From assembly GCF_020447315.1 (NCBI RefSeq), contig NZ_JAJADQ010000002.1:1-64000 (forward strand): 64,000 nucleotides of DNA, written 5' to 3'. A model generated the notes under the pieces. That model did not search any database. It was given only the letters and a program-made list of their open reading frames with translations, and had not been told where the DNA came from. Position 1 is the stretch's first letter. Each line of letters starts with the position of its first letter. Of the stretch, positions 9,301 through 17,193 are shown one piece after another. This stretch comes from Hymenobacter nitidus. GTDB taxonomy: Bacteria; Bacteroidota; Bacteroidia; Cytophagales; Hymenobacteraceae. The translations under genes were made by a program, and so were the position numbers.

Positions 9301-9867
9301 CTAGTACAGCAACACCACCAGGCTGCGCGCCCCGTGGGCCCCGATAACCAGGGACTGCTCAATGTCGGCCGTTTTGGACGGGCCGGCCACGAAAGCCCCG
9401 TAGCCGCCGGTGCCGGGCAGCCGGGCATAGGCCTGGTGCATGGTGGCCACAATGCAGCGGTGGTCGAGCACCAGCACCAGGTGCTGGGTAACGGTGGGCA
9501 GGGCGCGGTGCAGCATGTTGGCCTCGGGCAGCCAGATAGCCCCGTTTTCGGCCACCCCGATTTCGCCTTCCAACACGGCCAGGTCTATTTCGGCCAGCAA
9601 GGCGGTGGGCGTTTGCGCATTTATATCAACAGCTCCCGCAAGCAGGGGAGAGGCAATGCGGCGGGCCTCGGGAAACAGCTGCGCCAGCACGGGCTCCAGC
9701 GGTTGCGGACGCTGCACCCACACCGCCCGGCCCCCAATACCGGCCAACACCTGCGTAAAACGCTCCACCGAGGCGTCGCCGCCAAAGTCAGGCACCGTGG
9801 GCAACGGCGTTTCGGCTGGCTTGTTGGCTTGGGCGGCGGCTAGTATGTTTTCGCGGGAAGAAGTCAC
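9301..9867 (-). CDS. lutC: LutC/YkgG-type LUD domain protein
   Basis: Predicted subunit of the LutABC L-lactate dehydrogenase complex, which oxidises L-lactate to pyruvate in the cytoplasm. The LUD signature is clear: GEIGVAENGAIWLP, LVLVLDH and the C-terminal GPSKTADIEQSLVIGAHGAR. A GTG start at 9867 gives MTSSRENILAAAQ, the usual N-terminus; the longer open frame to 10002 runs through a palindromic repeat and is unlikely. The product is 188 residues. It is last in the order rhaI-kinase-lutA-lutB-lutC, but 260 bases of repeat separate it from lutB. Confidence 0.85.
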   Translation of the reverse strand: MTSSRENILAAAQANKPAETPLPTVPDFGGDASVERFTQVLAGIGGRAVWVQRPQPLEPVLAQLFPEARRIASPLLAGAVDINAQTPTALLAEIDLAVLEGEIGVAENGAIWLPEANMLHRALPTVTQHLVLVLDHRCIVATMHQAYARLPGTGGYGAFVAGPSKTADIEQSLVIGAHGARSLVVLLY

Positions 9868-9910
9868 TTTGTTAATGTGCTGATGTGTCAATGTGTGAAA
9901 TGTGAAAAAT

Positions 9911-10090
9911 GTGTCATTGCGAGCAAAGCGTCGCACCCGCAGGATAGCTACTCGGTCCTCTGAAATGTGCGAGGTTTTCTTAGGTAAAAACCCATTTCCC
10001 ACTTAGCAACGACAAGAAGCTTTCTGGTAAAAGAGCGTGACTGCCTGCGCAGCGGACGGAGTGCTTCGTCATGCCTCCTCGCAATGACAC
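9911..10090. repeat. Intergenic palindrome, family B (degenerate)
   Basis: Lies between lutB and lutC. Perfect 13-bp ends, GTGTCATTGCGAG at 9911-9923 and its complement at 10078-10090, flank about 154 bases whose inner arms (GCGTCGCACCCG against CGGAGTGCTTCG) are only partly complementary. A related half-site occurs at 11553-11574. The remaining part of the lutB-lutC gap is low-complexity: AATGTGCTGATGT at 9874-9886 recurs exactly at 11519-11531. Confidence 0.6.
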
Positions 10091-10127
10091 ATTTCTCACA
10101 TTCGACCACATTTCCCACAGTAGCACA

Positions 10128-11495
10128 TTAGACCTTCCCCGTTTCCCGGTACCATTCGCGGAAGCTTTGCTTTGGCGGCTCGGGCAGCTCCCGGGCCACG
10201 GCCCAGGCGTTGAAGGTCTTTGAGTGGGTAAGCCGGTAGGGCAGCAGGCGCAGGCCGGTGCGGGCCACGCGGCCCCCGATTCCGAAGGCGGTGGGGCTGG
10301 CCAGCAGGCGACCCATAAACTGCAGGCTCCACTTCTTGGCGGCCGGAATTTCGCCGGCCTCGGCCAGCACCTGCCGCCACTTGTAGAGCTGGGTGTGAAT
10401 GTCGATTTTAACTGGGCACACATCCGTGCAGGAGCCGCAAAGCGTGCTGGCAAAGGGCAGAGAGCTGTGCTTTTTCAGGTCGATGTTGGGCGACAGAATA
10501 GCGCCGATGGGGCCGGGCACGGTGAAGTCGTAGCTGTGGCCGCCGCTGCGCCGGTACACCGGGCAAGTGTTCATGCAGGCCCCGCACCGAATGCACTTGA
10601 GCGAGGCCCGGAAGTCGGGGCGGCCCAGCTGCTGGGTGCGGCCGTTGTCGACTATGACGAGGTGTAGCTCCTTGCCCGCCGCCGGTTTAGTGTAGTGCGA
10701 GGTGTAGGTCGTCACGGGCTGGCCGGTGGCGCTGCGGGCCAGCAAGCGGGTAAACACGCCCAGGTCGGTGAGGCGGGGTACCAGCTTTTCGAGGCCCATG
10801 CAGGCAATGTGGACCCGGGCCAGGTTCACGCCCAGGTCCGCGTTGCCTTCGTTGGTGCAGATAACCACGCCGCCGGTTTCGGCCACGGCGAAGTTGACGC
10901 CCGAAATAGCCACTTCGGCGGCCAGAAACTTGGCCCGCAAATGCTGGCGGGCGGCTTCGGTGAGCTGCTGCGGGTCGTGGTTGCCTTTTTCGGTGCCCAG
11001 GTGCAAATGGAAGGTGTCACTGACGTCCTCCTTTTTCAAATGAATGGCGGGCAGCACCAAGTGGCTGGGTGCTTCCTCGCGCAGCTGAATGATTCGCTCC
11101 CCCAAGTCGGTATCAATAACCTCAATGCCGTGCCCCGTAAGGTGCGGATTCAGGTGGCACTCCTCGGTGAGCATGGATTTGCTCTTGACCACGCGCGTAG
11201 CCCCGTGCCGGCGGATAATATCGAGGACAATATCGTTGTGCTCCTGGGCATTGGCGGCCCAGTGTACCTGCACGCCGTTGCGCTGGGCCTTGGCCTCAAA
11301 CTGCATGAGGTACTCATCCAGCCGGCTCAGGGTGTGTTCCTTGATTTGGGAAGCTAGTTCGCGCAGCTCCTGAAACTCGGGCACGGCGTACACGGCCTTG
11401 TCGCGCTTCTGGCGCACAAACCACAGAGTTTCGTCGTGCCAGCTGGTGCGCTCGGCATCGGCTACGAAGGTGGAGGCGCGAAGGGCGTGGGTCAT
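10128..11495 (-). CDS. lutB: LutB-type iron-sulfur L-lactate oxidation protein
   Basis: A 455-residue iron-sulfur component of the LutABC L-lactate-oxidising complex. The N-terminal half is a LUD domain (about 60-290; VVKSKSMLTEE, AETGGVVICTNEGNADL). Two ferredoxin-type clusters follow: Cys301, 304, 307, 311 in CIRCGACMNTCP and Cys353, 356, 360 in CGSCTDVCP, with a LutB C-terminal region after them. ATG 11495 is the natural start. The gap of 84 bases to lutA carries a partial repeat. The neighbouring rhamnose genes suggest that the lactate comes from rhamnose breakdown. Confidence 0.93.
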   Translation of the reverse strand: MTHALRASTFVADAERTSWHDETLWFVRQKRDKAVYAVPEFQELRELASQIKEHTLSRLDEYLMQFEAKAQRNGVQVHWAANAQEHNDIVLDIIRRHGATRVVKSKSMLTEECHLNPHLTGHGIEVIDTDLGERIIQLREEAPSHLVLPAIHLKKEDVSDTFHLHLGTEKGNHDPQQLTEAARQHLRAKFLAAEVAISGVNFAVAETGGVVICTNEGNADLGVNLARVHIACMGLEKLVPRLTDLGVFTRLLARSATGQPVTTYTSHYTKPAAGKELHLVIVDNGRTQQLGRPDFRASLKCIRCGACMNTCPVYRRSGGHSYDFTVPGPIGAILSPNIDLKKHSSLPFASTLCGSCTDVCPVKIDIHTQLYKWRQVLAEAGEIPAAKKWSLQFMGRLLASPTAFGIGGRVARTGLRLLPYRLTHSKTFNAWAVARELPEPPKQSFREWYRETGKV

Positions 11496-11579
11496 GCGGT
11501 TAATATGCGAATGTGGGGAATGTGCTGATGTACTAATGCTCGTGTCCTTCGGGTGCTTCGGCCTCGCAATGACAACTCC
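11496..11579. repeat. Low-complexity and family B half-element
   Basis: The lutA-lutB gap holds the 13-mer AATGTGCTGATGT (11519-11531), shared with the lutB-lutC gap, and GTGCTTCGGCCTCGCAATGA (from 11553), a half-copy of the family B palindrome. It suggests that repeat insertion separated genes that were once closely packed. Confidence 0.5.
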
Positions 11580-12323
11580 CTATTTCACCATCTCCCCATT
11601 AAGAATCTCCACTGCGTGCAGGACCTGCATGGGCAGCTGGCGGCGGCGGACGATGCCTTGCAGGTGCATCAGGCACGACATGTCGCCGCCGGTGAGGACG
11701 GTGGTGCCGTTGCGCAGGTGGTCCTGGACGCGGTCCTGGCCCATGCGGGCCGAAATGGCTTCTTCCGACACGCAGAAGGTGCCGCCGAAGCCGCAGCATT
11801 CGTCGTTGCGGTCCAGCTCGGTGAGTTCAATGCCGTCCAACGAGCTGAGGAGGCGGCGCAGCTGCCCGTCGCGCACCGGTGTTAGTTCCGACTCGTTGGC
11901 CTGGTGCAGGCCACGCTGGCCGTGGCAGCTCAGGTGCAGGCCCACTTTGTGGGGAAACGCGCCGGGCAGCTCCGTGACGCCGAGGACCTGGGTGATAAAG
12001 TCGATGAGGTCGTAGGTGGCGGCGCGCACTTTCTGCACCTCGGGGGTTTGCTCCAGCTTGTCGAAGTGCTTGCGCACGTGATAGACGCAGCTGCCGGAGG
12101 GGGCCACGATGTAGTCGTAGCACTGGAAGGTGGCGACGAAGTGGCGGTAGATGGGCAGCGCGTCCCGCTCGCAGCCGCTGTTGGCTAGGGGCTGGCCGCA
12201 GCAGGTTTGCTGGGCCGGAAAGTGGGCCGTGACGCCGAGTTTTTGCAGGAGCTGTAAGGATGCAATGCCCACCTGCGGGTAGAACTGGTCGACGTAGCAG
12301 GGAATGAAGAGGGCGACGCGCAT
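11580..12323 (-). CDS. lutA: LutA-type Fe-S oxidoreductase (CCG domains)
   Basis: A 247-residue CCG-domain subunit of the LutABC L-lactate oxidation complex. Two cysteine-rich CCG motifs are visible, at Cys41-Cys42-Gly43 (QTCCGQPLANSG) and Cys176-Cys177-Gly178 (NDECCGFGGTFC), as expected for this family's non-cubane cluster binding. The start at 12323 (MRVALFIPCYVDQFYPQVG) fits homologues; the open frame to 12437 runs through a hairpin repeat. It probably belongs to the transcript starting at rhaI, although a 36-bp-arm palindrome lies between it and the kinase gene. Confidence 0.93.
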   Translation of the reverse strand: MRVALFIPCYVDQFYPQVGIASLQLLQKLGVTAHFPAQQTCCGQPLANSGCERDALPIYRHFVATFQCYDYIVAPSGSCVYHVRKHFDKLEQTPEVQKVRAATYDLIDFITQVLGVTELPGAFPHKVGLHLSCHGQRGLHQANESELTPVRDGQLRRLLSSLDGIELTELDRNDECCGFGGTFCVSEEAISARMGQDRVQDHLRNGTTVLTGGDMSCLMHLQGIVRRRQLPMQVLHAVEILNGEMVK

Positions 12324-12380
12324 TTGGTGATGGTTGATTGTTGGGCGCAGGTGTTTTGCCTTCGGCAAATCGTGGAGGGG

Positions 12381-12481
12381 ATGTAGAGACGCATACTTGC
12401 GTCTCGTCGTTGAACGATACTCGTTGCAACGGCGCATCCCTTAGCCGTTCAACGACGAGACGCAAGTATGCGTCTCTACAT
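12381..12481. repeat. Intergenic palindrome, family C
   Basis: A perfect 36-bp inverted repeat, arms 12381-12416 and 12446-12481 with a 29-base loop, in the gap between the rhamnulokinase gene and lutA. The outer part of each arm is itself symmetric (GAGACGCA...TGCGTCTC). There is no T-tract, so it could attenuate or stabilise the mRNA rather than end it. Confidence 0.88.
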
Positions 12482-12486
12482 CGTTC

Positions 12487-13827
12487 TTAGGTGAACAGCA
12501 ACTGGGTTTTCTTCCAAGCTTCGCCTTGCTCTAAATGCACTAAAGCGCCCAGCGCGGTGGCTTGGGGAACTTCCAGGGTGCGGATTTCGGCTTTGGGGAA
12601 GTTCCAGCTCAGGGTTTGCATGAAGAGCGGGTTGCGGGCAAAGCCGCCGTCGACGAAGATGGTTTTCTCGCCCTGCCAGACCAGGTGAATGGATTCGAGC
12701 AGGATGTTGATCAGGCCGTGCATCAGGTGCTGGTAGGCATCGGAGGCGGAGCGGAAACCGGACAGGTCCCAGTCGGCGGCGGGCTGGTCGGGGAAGGGGC
12801 CGGTACCGGCCATGCAGGCGGGCGTGAACAGGGTCGAGGTTTCGTCGTAGGGACGGGCCAGCACGATAGAGCGGTAGAAATCGGGCTTGACGTGGAAGAA
12901 AGCGGCGATGCGCTCCACCTGGTAGTCGTGCTCCCGGCCCAGGAAAACGCGGGAGGCGCGGGTGGCCTCGCCCCGGGGCGTCAGGAAGCTCAGGCAGTCG
13001 CGACGGAGCAGCTCGGGGGTGAGCGGCTGGCTGTTGAACGGGTTGATGGTAACCGACCAGGTGCCGGTCGAAATGAGTACGAAGGGCTCGTCGTTTTCGG
13101 CCAGGTAGGGCATCACGGCCGACGTGCTGTCGTGCAGGCCCACGCCCACCATAATCCCGTCCACGACGCTGGCAATGGAGTCTTTGGTCAGGGGAGCGAG
13201 CTTTTCGTCGATGCCCTCGCGCCGGACCCAGTCGTGGTACTGGCGGCGCTGGTAGTCCCAGAGGGCCGTGTGGCAGCCCACGGAGGTATAGTCGCTGAAC
13301 TTCTCGCCCGTGAGCAGATAGGAGAGGTAGTTGGGCAAATGCAGCGAGGTATGAATCCGGGCGTAGAGCTCGGGTTTGGCGTATTTGAGCCAATAAAGCT
13401 GCAAACCGGAATTGAGCATACCGAGCTGGGGCGAGCAGGTATCGGCGGCGAATTCATCGGGCGACTGGCCTAGCTCGGCGTAGAACTGCTGCTGGATTTC
13501 GTCGGGAATGGGCTTGAGGTAGTTGTAAAGCGGGGCCACAGGCTGGCCGTCGGCGCCCAAATGCACGAAGCTGGCTCCGTAGGCGGTGAAGTTGACGCCC
13601 TTGACGGTATAGTGCGGGCTTTGGCGCAGGTCCTGCCAGTGGCGGAGCACCCACTCGGTGAGGCGGGGCAGATGGTCGCAGTCGAAGCCGTCGTCGTCGA
13701 GCACGTCGGTGCAGACGTGGAGCTGCTCGTCGATGATCTGCTGCTGCTCGTCGAAAAGGATGAGTTTCTTATTGGTCTTGCCGATGTCGAACACGGCGTA
13801 AATCGACTTCTTCATGCCCTTTTTCAT
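12487..13827 (-). CDS. FGGY-family sugar kinase, probable L-rhamnulokinase
   Basis: Predicted to phosphorylate L-rhamnulose to L-rhamnulose 1-phosphate with ATP. The 446-residue protein has the FGGY architecture: N-terminal phosphate-1 motif AVFDIGKTNKKLILFD and the C-terminal DGGFARNPLFMQTL adenosine-binding motif. Its ATG at 13827 overlaps the stop of the isomerase gene as ATGA, which supports this start over the ATG at 13815 and indicates translational coupling. Rhamnose specificity is inferred from the locus (isomerase, aldolase, transporter); by sequence alone fuculokinase or another FGGY kinase cannot be excluded. Confidence 0.88.
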   Translation of the reverse strand: MKKGMKKSIYAVFDIGKTNKKLILFDEQQQIIDEQLHVCTDVLDDDGFDCDHLPRLTEWVLRHWQDLRQSPHYTVKGVNFTAYGASFVHLGADGQPVAPLYNYLKPIPDEIQQQFYAELGQSPDEFAADTCSPQLGMLNSGLQLYWLKYAKPELYARIHTSLHLPNYLSYLLTGEKFSDYTSVGCHTALWDYQRRQYHDWVRREGIDEKLAPLTKDSIASVVDGIMVGVGLHDSTSAVMPYLAENDEPFVLISTGTWSVTINPFNSQPLTPELLRRDCLSFLTPRGEATRASRVFLGREHDYQVERIAAFFHVKPDFYRSIVLARPYDETSTLFTPACMAGTGPFPDQPAADWDLSGFRSASDAYQHLMHGLINILLESIHLVWQGEKTIFVDGGFARNPLFMQTLSWNFPKAEIRTLEVPQATALGALVHLEQGEAWKKTQLLFT

Positions 13828-15104
13828 AGTCCGGTCGATACGCTGCGTTTGCCCCGCTGCTGGATGAGCTGCTCGCGCACCCCGGCGGCCCGGTAGGCCT
13901 GCACGGGTTTCAGAGCCCCGCCGCTCTGGCGGTAGGCCTCGGCTACTAAGGGGCGCACGTCGAGCAGAAACGCGTCACGCAGAATTTCCTCGGCCCGGGC
14001 GGCGTCGTTGCTTTCCTGGGCTTCGTACAGGGCTTCGCGGTCCACGAGCAGGGCTTTGGCATAGGCCCCGAGGATGTTTTCGACGGACTGGAGCAGGTCT
14101 TCCAGCGGGTCCTTGGTGTTGTGGCTGGCGTCAATCATGTAGGCCACCAGCGGGTTGGTAACGGCGGCGTCTCGGGCGGCATCGACCAGCTCGTTGAAGA
14201 TCAAAAAGAGCTGGAAGGGCTTGATGCTGCCGGTGGTCAGGTCGTCGTCGCCGTACATCGAGCCGTTGAAGTGGAAGCCTCCCAGGCGCCCAAACTGCTG
14301 CAAGCGGCCCACAATCTGCTCGATGTTGGTGTTAGGCAGGTGGTGGCCCAAATCGACCAGCACGTTGGCGTTTTTACCCAGCGACTGACACAAGGAGTAG
14401 GAGGTGCCCCAGTCGGGAATGACCATGGAGTAGAAGTGGGGCTCGTAGGGCTTGTACTCGATGAGCATCTGCCAATCGGAAGGCATGGCCTCGTAGATGC
14501 CCGCCAACGACTCCTGGGTGCGCAGATAGGCGCGGCGCAGGTGCTGCTGGCCGGGGAAGTTGGAGCCGTCGGCCAGCCATACGGTCAGGGTGCGGGCGCC
14601 CAGCTGCCGGCCGTAGCTGATGCAGTCGATGTTGTGCTGCACGGCCTGCTGGCGCACGGCCTGCTCGGTATGGCTGAGGGAACCGAACTTGTAGGAAAAC
14701 GCCTGGCCCGGCTGGTCCTGGAAGGTGTTGGAATTCACCGAGTCGATGACCAGGCCGTACTCTTTCTGGAGCTGTTCCAGGCCGGCAATGTCCTGCGGAA
14801 TGTCCCAGGGAATGTGCAGGGAAATCGAGTTAGACGAGCCGTTGAGCTTATGCAGCAGGCCCACGTCGCCGAGCTTTTCCTCCAGGTTGCGCGGCTCCCC
14901 ACCCAGGGGGTAACGCCCGAAGCGGGTGCCGCCGGTACCCAGGGCCCAGCTCGGAATGGCCACCTGAAACTTGATTAGCTCCCGCACCACTTCCTGCGCG
15001 TCCTGGTGGCGCCGACTCAGCAAATCGGCCAGGTAGGAAAACTGCAGCTGATGCTCGGCCAGCAGAGGCTGGTTCAGGTCGTGGAGGCGTTGGGCGGTAA
15101 GCAT
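13824..15104 (-). CDS. rhaI: L-rhamnose isomerase, TIM-barrel (RhaI-type)
   Basis: Converts L-rhamnose to L-rhamnulose, the first catabolic step, in the cytoplasm. The 426-residue TIM-barrel sugar isomerase resembles the RhaI/Pseudomonas-type enzymes rather than E. coli RhaA. Candidate metal ligands are visible in the conserved strands IEYKPYEPHF, VLVDLGHHLPN and GGFHFNGSMYGDDDL. ATG 15104 is preferred; the frame extends to a TTG at 15188 without family support. It overlaps the kinase by 4 bp and is probably the first gene of the minus-strand operon. A candidate operator lies 112 bp upstream. Confidence 0.9.
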   Translation of the reverse strand: MLTAQRLHDLNQPLLAEHQLQFSYLADLLSRRHQDAQEVVRELIKFQVAIPSWALGTGGTRFGRYPLGGEPRNLEEKLGDVGLLHKLNGSSNSISLHIPWDIPQDIAGLEQLQKEYGLVIDSVNSNTFQDQPGQAFSYKFGSLSHTEQAVRQQAVQHNIDCISYGRQLGARTLTVWLADGSNFPGQQHLRRAYLRTQESLAGIYEAMPSDWQMLIEYKPYEPHFYSMVIPDWGTSYSLCQSLGKNANVLVDLGHHLPNTNIEQIVGRLQQFGRLGGFHFNGSMYGDDDLTTGSIKPFQLFLIFNELVDAARDAAVTNPLVAYMIDASHNTKDPLEDLLQSVENILGAYAKALLVDREALYEAQESNDAARAEEILRDAFLLDVRPLVAEAYRQSGGALKPVQAYRAAGVREQLIQQRGKRSVSTGL

Positions 15105-15215
15105 GGGCAAGCGGGGTTGGAGGTCCAGGGAATACAGCTGGCGGCGTATCGGGAGCCAGGCATAGGGCCCGGGCTTTAACAGGGGCAAATTAGCGGTCCG
15201 AGGTTGCTCAAACTG

Positions 15216-15230
15216 TTCTGAACTCTCCTG
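15216..15230 (-). promoter_or_regulatory. Candidate rhamnose operator, site A (rhaI)
   Basis: On the plus strand the site reads TTCTGAACTCTCCTG, two TCCTG-like half-sites 10 bp apart. The same motif, in the same orientation relative to the gene, occurs before the aldolase gene (19385-19399) and rhaT (19477-19491). An A/T-rich tract lies just upstream in the gene sense. Confidence 0.6.
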
Positions 15231-15273
15231 TATCGGGTGGTTTTATTTTGGTCGAGCCCCAACTAGTGCTGCT

Positions 15274-15699
15274 TTAATCCCGCGGAGGGTCTAGCTCATC
15301 ATACTCCCGCTCAACTTCCTCAAAATAGGGGGATAAAAACGTATCGGCGGCCTTGATGAGCTTTCCGCGCTTCAGCACATACACCTGAAACTCGTTGTGC
15401 AAAGCCGGGTCCTCGTGGTCATGGAAGTGCAAGAGTCCGTAGCTGCCCGTCGACTCCTGGGCTACCCAGGTGAAAATTTCCAGGGGATAAAAAGGCTGGC
15501 CGGGATGATTGTGCTGGGCTGTAATGGTAAAACACTCCATACCATTGTAAACCGTGAGCTGGCACAGGTGGGCAAAGCCAGGCCAGATGCCGGTCTGCTC
15601 TAAGTACTGCTTAAACCTGGCTACGAATTCCCGTTGAGGAGCTTCTTCGCCATGATAGTCGCTGTAGCGTAAAGTAATCCAGCCGTGTATTTCGACCAT
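15274..15699 (-). CDS. Immunity protein 7 (Imm7) family
   Basis: A 141-residue cytosolic protein that I recognise as Imm7, a family of immunity proteins usually paired with polymorphic toxins. Typical features are the N-terminal MVEIHGWITLRYSDY, the central GSYGLLHFHDHED, the following FQVYVLKRGKL, and the acidic end FLSPYFEEVEREYDELD. No toxin gene is adjacent: its neighbours are the rhamnose isomerase and the GntR regulator. It may be an orphan that protects against toxins of other strains, or a relict. It has its own upstream gap with the regulator's terminator. Confidence 0.75.
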   Translation of the reverse strand: MVEIHGWITLRYSDYHGEEAPQREFVARFKQYLEQTGIWPGFAHLCQLTVYNGMECFTITAQHNHPGQPFYPLEIFTWVAQESTGSYGLLHFHDHEDPALHNEFQVYVLKRGKLIKAADTFLSPYFEEVEREYDELDPPRD

Positions 15700-15718
15700 G
15701 TTTTAACTTGCTTTAGAG

Positions 15719-15760
15719 GTGCAAAGCCCTTTACCGCTTGAGAAGTAAAGGGCTTTGCAC
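15719..15760 (-). terminator. Terminator after the GntR gene
   Basis: A perfect 16-bp inverted repeat (15719-15734 and 15745-15760) with a 10-base loop lies between the GntR stop (15829) and the Imm7 start (15699). No long T run follows, so termination could be partial. Confidence 0.65.
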
Positions 15761-15789
15761 ATAGTATTGGCCTCAGTGGGGTAGAGGAG

Positions 15790-15820
15790 GAAGGTCCTTC
15801 ACTGCGTTCAGGATGACAGA
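15790..15820. repeat. Half-element of a dispersed repeat (family D)
   Basis: GGTCCTTCACTGCGTTCAGG and the flanking bases GATGACAG resemble one arm of the palindromes seen elsewhere in the window (the -CTGAGC/TCATGCTGAGC type). No complementary arm is present nearby, so it is a solitary half. Confidence 0.4.
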
Positions 15821-15828
15821 CTACACCG

Positions 15829-16839
15829 CTACAACGACCCGCGGCGAATCGTATAAAATGGGTTCCGGACTTTGCCGCGGTGCTTTTCCAGCAGCTTGGT
15901 GGCGGCGGTTTTGCCCATGGCCTCAAAGTCGGTGGTGATGACGGTCATGTTGAGCAGTTCCTTGAGCGGGGTTTCGTTGAAGGAGATGATGCCCACTTCC
16001 CGGCCCAGCAGGTAGCTGGTCTGGCGGATTTTCTTGACCAATTCCACCAAGTCGGTTTCCCGGATGACGACGTAGGCCGTGCCGGTTTCGAGCACCTCGC
16101 TCATGGCATTTTCGACCACGGCGAAGGCCTTGTTATGAATCAGGCAGAAGGAGCGGAAGCCCCAGGGCAATTCCTCGGGGTGGTTGGCGTCACTGGGCAG
16201 AATAAGGACGAGGCGCGAGTATTTGGCCAGCAGGTCCTGGGCGTTTTCCAGGGCGTTGAAAATGTCCTTGTCGAAGTCCTGGAATACGCGCAGGCAGTCG
16301 TGCTGCAGCTCGGGCACGTCGCGGTCCAGCAGCACCAACTCCTGGCTCGGAATCGTGTTCAGAATGGCCTGGTAGGTGGCCTTAGGCGTGTCCAACGTGA
16401 AGTGGGGCATCACCACGTAGTAGTTGTACTTGCCCAGGCTCTTATCGATGATTTCCTGGAACAGATTCACGTTGTAGTGGTGAATCTGCAAATCGACGGT
16501 GGCCTGGTCGCCGAGGGCTTCCAGAAAGGCGTAGTAGATGATTTTCTTGTAGGAGCTCAGCTTGTTGAACACCAGCAGGATTTTGAGCTTGCCCGTGTCT
16601 TTGGTCTGCACGTAGTACCCCTTGCCCTGCACCGAAGTAATAAAGCCCCGCTCGCGCAGCTCGCGGTAGGCCTTTTCCACCGTGTCGCGGGCCAGGTAAT
16701 GCTCCACACTGAGCTCGGAAATAGAAGGGAGCTGGTCGCCGTTGCGCAGGATGCCGCGCTCAATGTCCATGATGACCGACTGCACAATCTGCTTGTACTT
16801 TGGGGTCTTGTCCTGGGGCTTCAGTTGGAGAGTATACAT
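15829..16839 (-). CDS. GntR-family transcriptional regulator, probable rhamnose regulator
   Basis: DNA-binding regulator with an N-terminal GntR winged helix (KYKQIVQSVIMDIERGIL, GDQLPSISELS, ARDTVEKAYRELRERGFI, QGKGYYV) and a C-terminal LacI/periplasmic-binding-like sensor domain (about 80-330; DRDVPEL, GIISFNETPLKELLNMTVI). From ATG 16839 it has 336 residues and begins MYTLQLKPQDKTPKYKQ, as is usual for the family; ATG 16920 would add 27 residues. Its position between rhaI and the aldolase gene suggests control of rhamnose genes in response to the sugar or a phosphorylated intermediate, possibly through the 15-bp motif found at three promoters. That assignment is inference. Confidence 0.87.
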   Translation of the reverse strand: MYTLQLKPQDKTPKYKQIVQSVIMDIERGILRNGDQLPSISELSVEHYLARDTVEKAYRELRERGFITSVQGKGYYVQTKDTGKLKILLVFNKLSSYKKIIYYAFLEALGDQATVDLQIHHYNVNLFQEIIDKSLGKYNYYVVMPHFTLDTPKATYQAILNTIPSQELVLLDRDVPELQHDCLRVFQDFDKDIFNALENAQDLLAKYSRLVLILPSDANHPEELPWGFRSFCLIHNKAFAVVENAMSEVLETGTAYVVIRETDLVELVKKIRQTSYLLGREVGIISFNETPLKELLNMTVITTDFEAMGKTAATKLLEKHRGKVRNPFYTIRRGSL

Positions 16840-16920
16840 TCCGGGGGAGGCAGAGTCACGCTGGCGGTCCTGCGCGCCCGAGGCCGTATTCCGGTTCCGG
16901 TAATCTGAGTTGACTAGCAT

Positions 16921-17193
16921 GACGGCAGGCGGGCGGGGGTGGGAAAGAAAAGGTCATGATAACGGATAAAGCGCGGATTGGCAAAGCCCGAACCGGCGCT
17001 GCTCCGCCGGCAAACGGGGTATAGAACATTAAACAATCGATTTACTAACGAACAGCGAATTGAAAGTCAGAAAGTTGACTAGTCTAAAGTTAGCGAATTG
17101 CCGAAATTTTCCGGTCAGCAAAAAACCTGGCAAACCAATCCGAAAATCGGCCTGCCAGGTCTTGCCAGGGGTGTTTTGGGCTAGCGGCCGGGC
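16921..17193. other. Gap between the aldolase fusion and the GntR gene
   Basis: Holds the aldolase terminator (17119-17160) and must hold the GntR promoter. An 8-bp palindrome GACTAGTC near 17077 is the only other symmetric site seen. The 15-bp motif found at the other rhamnose promoters was not found here. Confidence 0.5.
17119..17160 (-). terminator. Terminator after the aldolase/dehydrogenase gene
   Basis: ACCTGGCA (17125-17132) pairs with TGCCAGGT (17153-17160). On the minus strand it is followed by a run of T, which is the expected intrinsic terminator form, 34 bases after the stop codon. Confidence 0.75.
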
